NCBI GenBank assembly: GCA_022729835.1
Contig: DZBC01000031.1
Coordinates: 1-12,906 of the forward strand
Source of the DNA: Sulfuricurvum sp.
Lineage (GTDB): Bacteria > Campylobacterota > Campylobacteria > Campylobacterales > Sulfurimonadaceae
Length of the DNA stretch: 12,906 bases
Direction of reading: 5' to 3'
The position numbers and the translations under genes are program-made. Each line of letters starts with the position of its first letter. Positions within the stretch are counted from its first letter, which is position 1. The notes below the pieces were generated by a model. The model saw nothing but the letters and a program-made list of their open reading frames with translations. It searched no databases and was not told the DNA's origin. Shown one piece after another: positions 1-4,958 of the stretch.

Positions 1-403
1 TGTTGGGATCGAACGGTTCGTCGGGACCGACCTGCGTGACGCCATGCTTTTCCAAAACAGTCAAAAACTGTTTCATCGTCAGCTCCACCCCTTCGATCAA
101 TTTCTCAAGGAGCCCTTCGGCCGAATTACCGCTTTTGGCGGCATTGATCGCCCCTTCGAGCGAATCGATTACGGGGACTAGGTCTTTGGCAAATTTCTCT
201 TGCGAATACTCCAAAGCCTGATACTTCTCCCGCTCCAGCCGTTTTTTGATATTGTCAAAATCCGCATGAACGCGGGCGTATTTATCCTGCATCGCAGAGA
301 GTTCCGCTTTTAAGCGCGTGATCTCATCCTCGCTAGGCTCCACAACCTCACTCTGGGGCTGTTCTTCGCTCTCTTGCACTTCATTGTTCTCTTCGTTTTC
401 CAT
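1..403 (-). CDS. grpE: GrpE nucleotide exchange factor (5' part, runs off the window)
   Basis: GrpE is the cytoplasmic nucleotide exchange factor that releases ADP from DnaK in the Hsp70 folding cycle. Reading the minus strand from the ATG at 403 gives 134 codons without a stop: an acidic, Glu-rich N-terminus (residues 1-28), a long helical stretch with YARVHADFDNIKKR and EKYQALEYSQEKFAKDLVPV, then IDSLEGAI, GVELTMKQFLTVLEKHGV and finally PDEPFDPN, the start of the FDPxxHEA family signature, where the window ends. The family is usually about 170-190 residues, so roughly the last quarter is missing. The start is supported by AAAGGAGT at 415-422. No hrcA lies directly upstream, although hrcA-grpE-dnaK is the common order in Campylobacterota. 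Here grpE is the first gene of its transcript, and dnaK probably follows beyond the window. Confidence 0.95.
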   Translation of the reverse strand, partial: MENEENNEVQESEEQPQSEVVEPSEDEITRLKAELSAMQDKYARVHADFDNIKKRLEREKYQALEYSQEKFAKDLVPVIDSLEGAINAAKSGNSAEGLLEKLIEGVELTMKQFLTVLEKHGVTQVGPDEPFDPN

Positions 404-438
404 AGTACCGTGTGACTCCTTTCTTGAAATCTGCAGGT

Positions 439-467
439 ATTATATCTGTTGAGTCATTTGCTGTCAA
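439..467 (-). promoter_or_regulatory. Consensus sigma70 promoter of grpE
   Basis: On the minus strand there is TTGACA (462-467), a 17-nt spacer and TATAAT (439-444), both hexamers matching the housekeeping consensus exactly. Transcription would start near 432 and give a leader of about 30 nt carrying the AAAGGAGT ribosome binding site. A promoter this strong on a chaperone gene fits control by repression. Confidence 0.85.
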
Positions 468-468
468 G
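448..468 (-). promoter_or_regulatory. HAIR-like inverted repeat, putative HspR operator
   Basis: On the minus strand CTTGACA, 7 nt, ACTCAAC. This matches the HAIR element CTTGAGT-N7-ACTCAAG, bound by the MerR-type heat-shock repressor HspR, at 11 of 14 positions with the exact 7-nt spacing. It covers the -35 hexamer and most of the spacer of the grpE promoter, where a bound repressor would block RNA polymerase. HspR control of the dnaK operon is known in Helicobacter pylori and Campylobacter jejuni. Part of the left arm is also the -35 box, so some of the match could be coincidental. No HrcA-type CIRCE element was seen. Confidence 0.5.
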
Positions 469-497
469 TGGTATTTGAATGAATTTACTTATTAAAG

Positions 498-516
498 TTT
501 AGTCTTATAGACTAAA
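498..516. promoter_or_regulatory. Perfect inverted repeat in the grpE/lipoprotein divergent region
   Basis: TTTAGTCT, TAT, AGACTAAA: two perfect 8-bp arms around a 3-nt centre. It lies about 30 bp upstream of the grpE -35 box and about 70 bp upstream of the -10 proposed for the rightward lipoprotein gene. The dyad shape suits a dimeric regulator, but the regulator cannot be named. It is AT-rich and has no T-run, so it is not a convincing terminator. Confidence 0.4.
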
Positions 517-561
517 TAATGCTTCCTCTTTCCAAGCGCATACATCGTACTCTTTTTTGGC

Positions 562-583
562 GCAGATGTAAGAAGCCATCTGC
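562..583. promoter_or_regulatory. Inverted repeat abutting the lipoprotein promoter, possible operator
   Basis: GCAGATG (562-568), 8 nt, CATCTGC (577-583): perfect 7-bp arms whose centres are about 15 bp apart. The right arm touches the extended -10 TGCTACAAT (581-589), so a bound protein would sit in the -35/spacer position. The same sequence could instead form an 8-nt-loop hairpin, but it lies upstream of the expected transcription start. Confidence 0.35.
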
Positions 584-589
584 TACAAT
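581..589 (+). promoter_or_regulatory. Extended -10 promoter element for the lipoprotein operon
   Basis: TGCTACAAT has the TGn extension followed by TACAAT (584-589), one mismatch from TATAAT. No good -35 hexamer is present 16-18 nt upstream, which an extended -10 can tolerate. The predicted start near 596 would leave a leader of about 20 nt that includes the AAAGGA ribosome binding site at 605-610. Confidence 0.45.
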
Positions 590-615
590 GAATCAGAAAA
601 AATCAAAGGAACACC

Positions 616-753
616 ATGAAGATTCTGATGACTGCGATAATGCTCACTATTTTTATCGCCGGTTGCTCTTCCAAACCAGCAAAACCGGCCTTTGACCAAC
701 AAAGTTACCAGCGCCAAAATGAAGCGGCTCAAAAGAGCCTCGACGCACTCTAA
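616..753 (+). CDS. Small lipoprotein, 45 aa
   Basis: A 45-residue ORF starting at ATG 616, with AAAGGA at 605-610 spaced 5 nt away. The N-terminus (MKILMTAIMLTIFIAGCSSK) is a complete type II signal peptide: a basic residue, a hydrophobic core and the lipobox IAGC with the acylatable Cys at residue 17. Cleavage would leave a polar, Gln/Lys-rich peptide of 29 residues. The residue after Cys is Ser, not Asp, so outer-membrane sorting would be expected by the E. coli rule, although that rule is unproven in this group. The next gene begins 9-12 nt later, so co-transcription is likely. Its function is unknown. It is short enough to be missed by automatic annotation. Lgt, the enzyme that would modify it, is encoded at 7466-8296. 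Confidence 0.75.
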   Translation: MKILMTAIMLTIFIAGCSSKPAKPAFDQQSYQRQNEAAQKSLDAL

Positions 754-762
754 GCGGAAGTC

Positions 763-2226
763 GTGATGCGTTGGCTCATAGCCCTTGGCTTGCTCTTGGT
801 CGTGTTGATAGGTTCGCTCTATCTGCTTGCTTTCAGCACGTTTGGCAACACACTTATCGCTTCAATCGCCCAAAAGAAGATGAGTGAGGCCTTACATGTA
901 AAGGCAACACTCGATCCTTTTATTTTGCGTCCGGGGCGTTTTGAACTTTCACTGCAGCTTGATGCTGACAACCGCATCGATCTATCAGGAAGGTTCAATC
1001 TATGGCTAGACGATCTGGACCTCGTGTATCAGGTGCGCTTTGAATGGCTCGAAACGCTCGAACCACTCACGAAGATAAAGCTACAAGGACCACTGCAGCT
1101 TAGCGGTAGCGCCAAGGGCGATCCAAAAGCCTTACATGTAAAGGGCCAAAGCGACCTCGCCAAAAGCACGACCCGCTTTGAGGTGCGTCTGCACGACTTC
1201 TCGCCTGAGCACCTCACACTCTCAAGCCAAAACCTTGACCTACCCGCGCTGCTGCACCTGCTGCACCAACCCCACTACCTACACCAAGGCACGCTACAGC
1301 TAGACGCCACCATCGAAGCGCTCTCCTCTTCAACCCGACAAGGCGCTTTGAGCGCTACAATCAAAAACGGCGTACTCGATGGCCCAAGCGCCGCCGAAGC
1401 GTTGTCGCTTGATCGGATGGAGGATGCGGCTTTTGTGTTTGACGCTCAAAGCACGCTGGAAGTCTCGCACCTCTACACCCGCGCCCTGCTCGACTCCAGC
1501 CTAATGCGCCTCGAACTGCCCAAGGCCGACTACAGTATCGATACGGCAACGCTGGAGACTCCTTTTGTGCTGGATCTGCATGATCTCTCCAAACTCGCCT
1601 TTGTCGCCAAACGCCCCTTGCAAGGTGCCCTGCGTTTTGAGGGAGAGATGCGCCATGATAAAGCGCTGTATGTTGAAGCTTCAAGCACCGATTTAGGCGG
1701 TAGCATCGCACTAAAGCTCAACGGCGACAACGCCCGCGTAACACTCCAAGGAGTCGATACCCTCAAACTTCTGCACACCCTCACCTACCCCAAGCTCTTT
1801 TCATCGACCCTTGAAGGCACCCTTGACTACCACCTGCCAAGCCGCGCCGGACGACTAGAGGGAGCGATCAAAGAGGGGCGAATGATGCCAAGCGTAATGA
1901 GCAAGCTGATCTGGCAAACAGCGCACTACGACCTAACCAAAGAGCGCTTTTTCGGCACCCTCACCAGCGACATAGACGCACACAAAATCCAAAGCGATCT
2001 ATCCTTGCAAAGCGGCACAGTACGCCTTAGTGACAAGGCGCTGATCATCGAAAACGACAGCCAAAAGATTCATTCCGATCTACATGTAACGATCAACAGT
2101 AACCCCTTCACGCTCAAAATTCGTGGCACGACACAAGAGCCAAAAATCAGCATCGATGCCAGCGAAATGCTCGAGAAAACGATTGGAAATGAGCTGAACA
2201 AGCTCATGAACAAACTACTTAAATGA
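763..2226 (+). CDS. AsmA-like inner-membrane-anchored periplasmic protein
   Basis: A 485-487-residue protein with one N-terminal transmembrane helix (about residues 4-25) and no other membrane segment, predicting an inner-membrane anchor with a large periplasmic part. The rest is rich in short alternating beta-strand patterns with recurrent layouts such as KIKLQGPLQLSGSAKG, RLEGAIKEGRM and PFTLKIRGTTQEPKISID, typical of the AsmA/TamB/YhdP-like superfamily of repetitive beta-groove proteins linked to outer-membrane assembly and lipid transport. That assignment is from fold style, not a diagnostic motif. GTG (763) and ATG (766) are both possible starts; ATG 766 sits better behind GGAAG (756-760). 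It follows the lipoprotein gene by about 10 nt and overlaps the next start by 4 nt (ATGA). It contains three copies of the TACATGTA palindrome, each read as Leu-His-Val. Confidence 0.6.
   Translation: MMRWLIALGLLLVVLIGSLYLLAFSTFGNTLIASIAQKKMSEALHVKATLDPFILRPGRFELSLQLDADNRIDLSGRFNLWLDDLDLVYQVRFEWLETLEPLTKIKLQGPLQLSGSAKGDPKALHVKGQSDLAKSTTRFEVRLHDFSPEHLTLSSQNLDLPALLHLLHQPHYLHQGTLQLDATIEALSSSTRQGALSATIKNGVLDGPSAAEALSLDRMEDAAFVFDAQSTLEVSHLYTRALLDSSLMRLELPKADYSIDTATLETPFVLDLHDLSKLAFVAKRPLQGALRFEGEMRHDKALYVEASSTDLGGSIALKLNGDNARVTLQGVDTLKLLHTLTYPKLFSSTLEGTLDYHLPSRAGRLEGAIKEGRMMPSVMSKLIWQTAHYDLTKERFFGTLTSDIDAHKIQSDLSLQSGTVRLSDKALIIENDSQKIHSDLHVTINSNPFTLKIRGTTQEPKISIDASEMLEKTIGNELNKLMNKLLK
892..901. 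repeat. TTACATGTAA palindrome, copy 1
   Basis: Exact 10-mer in the AsmA-like gene, flanked GCC/AAGGC. Read as Ala-Leu-His-Val-Lys. Confidence 0.85.
1132..1141. repeat. TTACATGTAA palindrome, copy 2
   Basis: Exact 10-mer, second in the AsmA-like gene, with the same left flank AGCC and right flank AAGG as copy 1 and the same reading Ala-Leu-His-Val-Lys. Confidence 0.85.
2080..2089. repeat. CTACATGTAA palindrome variant, copy 3
   Basis: One-base variant (T to C at the first position) near the end of the AsmA-like gene. CTA for TTA is synonymous, so Leu-His-Val is kept. Confidence 0.7.
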
Positions 2227-2969
2227 AAGAGTCAGGCATGAAAGATATGCAAAAAATCCGCGATCTTACCGGAAAATTTACCCTACTCTACGCCGAAGAC
2301 GAGTCTGAACTGCGCGAAAGCGTTGCCAAAGATGGCTTTGAAGCGCTCGACATCTACAAGCTCTGCCAACAGCTCATAAACGCCAAAATGTTTCAGGAGC
2401 ACCAAGCCCACCTGCAAAACATGCTGCTGGAGATGGAGTACAAGAACCTTGCGCTCGAACAAAAACTCAATCAGCTCGCCTCAGCCAATAACCGTATCCG
2501 TCCACCCGAACCAAAAGGTGCTACAACACCCACAGAGGTCTATTTCGACCATCTCGATCCTGAACACAAAGAGGAACTCCTCGAGCTCTCAAGTGATCTC
2601 GATTATATGATCTTCACCCTCTTCTCGAAAAACGATCTGGATGATGAGGCGATCTTCGCACTCTCTGCCCATTTGCACAAATATGGTGTTATTCTTAACC
2701 ACTACGTGGAATTCGTCGAGGTCGGTATCGGTATTGAATCACTCGCGCACTGTATTGCAGAGCACACGCACAAAGTTCTCGAACACCAAGAACAGAGCGG
2801 GGTCTATCTGGAGAGCTTTCAGATGACGCTTGAGAATTTCCGCCACAACGTCTGGAACCGTCGCGCCTCTGATCCTACCTTCTACAACGCCTCACTGCTG
2901 AGCGACATCAACTTGCTGATCGATTTTCTCAGCGGCAATGAGACCCAAGGGGAGATCGAGTTTTTCTAA
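2223..2969 (+). CDS. Response-regulator-like protein with an internally deleted receiver domain
   Basis: 248 residues from ATG 2223, which overlaps the preceding stop; ATG 2238 is an alternative start behind AAAGAG. Residues 21-33 (LLYAEDESELRES) are the first strand of a receiver domain with its acidic pair (E25, D26), and residues 34-46 (VAKDGFEALDIYK) match the segment that normally lies about 20 residues further on. The following section with the phospho-acceptor Asp, the Thr/Ser strand and the conserved Lys is absent. The chain passes straight into a long helical, coiled-coil-like region (about 47-92) and a helical C-terminal domain (about 105-248) with several His and acidic residues. 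The frame is open throughout, so this is an in-frame loss. The product cannot be phosphorylated at the usual site. It may be a relic or a phosphorylation-independent protein; the role of the C-terminal domain is unknown. Confidence 0.65.
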   Translation: MKESGMKDMQKIRDLTGKFTLLYAEDESELRESVAKDGFEALDIYKLCQQLINAKMFQEHQAHLQNMLLEMEYKNLALEQKLNQLASANNRIRPPEPKGATTPTEVYFDHLDPEHKEELLELSSDLDYMIFTLFSKNDLDDEAIFALSAHLHKYGVILNHYVEFVEVGIGIESLAHCIAEHTHKVLEHQEQSGVYLESFQMTLENFRHNVWNRRASDPTFYNASLLSDINLLIDFLSGNETQGEIEFF

Positions 2970-3383
2970 CTCCTCTTCGCTGCCGATGAAACGGATCGCC
3001 GCTATCTTCGAGGCGTTGATCTCAAGCAGCGTGATATAGCCCTCTTGATAGGGTAGCGTGCGGTTGTATGCTTCATCAAACGAAAGCAAAATGGGGCGCG
3101 GATAGGATTTCAAAGAGGGCTTCACAAAGAGGCTCCAAATACCCGAAGGCACCTGCGACACATCCACGATAAACGCCGAACGCGCATAGAGTTGCGGATG
3201 CGCCTCAAAAAACGCTTTGAGCATCGCGGTTTGGGCCTTGTCCCACGCGACCCACCGATAAGGTTGCGTCGCTTCATGGCTTTTGCCGAACTGATCTTCA
3301 AACACTTTTGGCGCCATCTCATCACCCAGTTGCAACATCTGCGCGCACAAAATCCACGGCACCATTAAAAAAAGCAGCTTCAT
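2892..3383 (-). CDS. Secreted thioredoxin-fold-like protein without CXXC
   Basis: About 163 residues. ATG 3383 is preferred because AGGAG (3388-3392) lies 5 nt upstream; GTG at 3389 would overlap that site. The N-terminus (MKLLFLMVPWILCA) is a Sec signal peptide with cleavage expected after Ala, so the product is periplasmic. The mature part opens with LQLGDEMAPKVFEDQFGK, like the start of peroxiredoxin/TlpA-type folds (xLGxxxPxxxLxDQFGK), followed by FIVDVSQVPSGIWSLFVKPSLKSYPRPILLSFDE, typical of short exported proteins common in Campylobacterota that are sometimes labelled FAD/FMN-containing dehydrogenases without support. There is no CXXC or peroxidatic Cys, so thiol redox activity is unlikely. 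Its last 26 codons overlap the 3' end of the convergent gene at 2223-2969. Confidence 0.65.
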   Translation of the reverse strand: MKLLFLMVPWILCAQMLQLGDEMAPKVFEDQFGKSHEATQPYRWVAWDKAQTAMLKAFFEAHPQLYARSAFIVDVSQVPSGIWSLFVKPSLKSYPRPILLSFDEAYNRTLPYQEGYITLLEINASKIAAIRFIGSEEELEKLDLPLGLIAAEKIDQQVDVAQQ

Positions 3384-3443
3384 CTTCACTCCTAAATCTT
3401 TATTTGAAGAGGGATTTTACTCAAAGATCGGCACACTCCGCGC

Positions 3444-4958
3444 ATGAATCCGCTCACCATTGCCCTAAACTACCACGACCGTACCAAACACCGCCCGAGT
3501 CGCTACGCCGCGTCGCTGGGCTACATGGACTGGGCGACGCAGCCCGATCCCTTTCGCACCTATGAAGGTGCGCCGCGCTTAGAGCTGAGCATCACTTTAG
3601 AGCACCCCACGCCTCCGGGCGACCGGCTCTTCTCAAACGAGCTGCCCGTAGCGCCCTTACATGTAAAGGCCCTGTCGCAACTGCTGCAATTTTCACTGGG
3701 CATCGCGCAGTACAAAGCCTACGGCGACAACCGCTGGGCGCTGCGCATGAACGCCAGCAGCGGCAACCTGCACCCTACCGAAGCCTATCTGCTGCTTGGC
3801 CCCATAGAGGGGCTTAGCGAAGCGGGGATGATCGCCCACTACCACCCCCAAAGCCACGCGCTTGAAGTGCTCCAAGAACTCAGTGCGCCTACGCTTGCCA
3901 AGGGTAGCTTTGTCGTTGTGCTGTGCAGCGTGCTGTGGCGCGAAGCGTGGAAGTACGGGGAGCGCGCCTGGCGCTACGCCCAGCTCGACGCCGGACATGC
4001 CGCCCAAGCCTTACATGTAAGCGCTTCGATGCTGGGGTGGCACACCAAACTTTTGCCGCTGCACACCGCGAAACTCGAAACGCTTTTGGGGCTGGATACG
4101 CCTGAGCGCTTCGCGCCTCTGGAGCACGAGCACGCCGATATGGCGCTGCTCATCTCGCCGAAGCCTTTTGAGAGAAGCGTCGATTGGGAGCGTTTTGCCG
4201 CCACGCCCCACCCCTACCGCGCCAACACCCTCAGCCCGCAACACCACCGCTGGGAGATTTTTGAGCCGCTCGAAGCCGCCATGCAAGGCACCGTTCCGCC
4301 CTTTTCGCTCCCCTCAAACCCCCTAAGCAGCCCCAAAAACGCCTCAGAGATTATCCGCAAACGCCGCAGCGCGCAAATGATGGACCCGCGCACAAGCCAC
4401 ATCAGCCTCGCGCAGCTTCACGCCCTGCTGCGCAGCACCGCAGCACCTGAGGCCAAGGTGCATCTGATGCTCTTCATCCACCGCGTCGAAGAGCTCCCAA
4501 AAGGGCTTTATGCCTATGTGCGCGACGCCGAAGCGCTAGGGGATCTTCGCGCTAATCTGGACGCCGATTTTCTGTGGCAGCCCCAAGGCGAAGGGCTTTA
4601 TCTGCTGCGCGAAGGGGAGTACCGAGGCGTCGCCAAAGCGATCAGTTGCACCCAAGATATCGCCGCCGATGGCGCCTTTTCGCTGGGAATGCTCTGCGCG
4701 ATGCACCGTATGGAAGAGGATGCACTCTACTACCGCAGCCTCTATTTCGAGTGCGGCGCCATCGGCCAACAACTCTACCTCGAAGCCACGGCGCAAGGGC
4801 TGAGCGCTACGGGTATCGGCTGTTTTCTCGACGATGAGATGCACGCCCTGCTGGGGCTACGCAGCGAGCGCTACGGCATCCTCTATCACTTCACGATAGG
4901 CCGCGCCATCGTCGATATGCGGCTGCTCGATATGGCGCCCTATCCGCGCTGCGAATAG
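3444..4958 (+). CDS. SagB/ThcOx-type two-domain nitroreductase family protein
   Basis: 504 residues with two tandem nitroreductase-fold halves. The N-terminal half shows YHDRTKHRP (10-18), RMNASSGNLHPTEAYLLLG (101-119) and YGERAWRYAQLDAGHAAQAL (171-190). The C-terminal half shows RKRRSAQMMD (305-314), an FMN-phosphate-binding type motif, and ECGAIGQQLYLEATAQGL (436-453) with a GIGCF segment after it. These are hallmarks of SagB-type FMN oxidoreductases. The best-known members oxidise azolines to azoles in peptide natural products, but many stand-alone members have unknown substrates, and no cyclodehydratase or precursor peptide is nearby. No signal peptide is visible, so it is cytoplasmic. 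The ATG at 3444 has no good ribosome binding site. Two TTACATGTAA copies lie inside it. Its 3' end overlaps the convergent gene by 19 bp. Confidence 0.85.
   Translation: MNPLTIALNYHDRTKHRPSRYAASLGYMDWATQPDPFRTYEGAPRLELSITLEHPTPPGDRLFSNELPVAPLHVKALSQLLQFSLGIAQYKAYGDNRWALRMNASSGNLHPTEAYLLLGPIEGLSEAGMIAHYHPQSHALEVLQELSAPTLAKGSFVVVLCSVLWREAWKYGERAWRYAQLDAGHAAQALHVSASMLGWHTKLLPLHTAKLETLLGLDTPERFAPLEHEHADMALLISPKPFERSVDWERFAATPHPYRANTLSPQHHRWEIFEPLEAAMQGTVPPFSLPSNPLSSPKNASEIIRKRRSAQMMDPRTSHISLAQLHALLRSTAAPEAKVHLMLFIHRVEELPKGLYAYVRDAEALGDLRANLDADFLWQPQGEGLYLLREGEYRGVAKAISCTQDIAADGAFSLGMLCAMHRMEEDALYYRSLYFECGAIGQQLYLEATAQGLSATGIGCFLDDEMHALLGLRSERYGILYHFTIGRAIVDMRLLDMAPYPRCE
3657..3666. repeat. TTACATGTAA palindrome, copy 4
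   Basis: Exact 10-mer in the N-terminal half of the SagB-like gene, read Pro-Leu-His-Val-Lys in a poorly conserved stretch (residues 71-75). Confidence 0.85.
4011..4020. repeat. TTACATGTAA palindrome, copy 5
   Basis: Exact 10-mer in the SagB-like gene inside the conserved AGHAAQALHVSAS helix, left flank AAGCC as in copy 2. Confidence 0.85.

Noticed and set aside
448..516. CIRCE element for HrcA near grpE
   Set aside because: Neither arm TTAGCACTC nor GAGTGCTAA is present; the dyads there have different sequences and spacing.
1361..1711. Long open frame on the minus strand inside the AsmA-like gene
   Set aside because: It is Arg/Ala-rich shadow translation of a GC-rich gene, with no family resemblance or ribosome binding site.
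4536..4844. Open frames antisense to the SagB-like gene
   Set aside because: The sense strand has clear nitroreductase motifs throughout; the antisense frames are composition artefacts.
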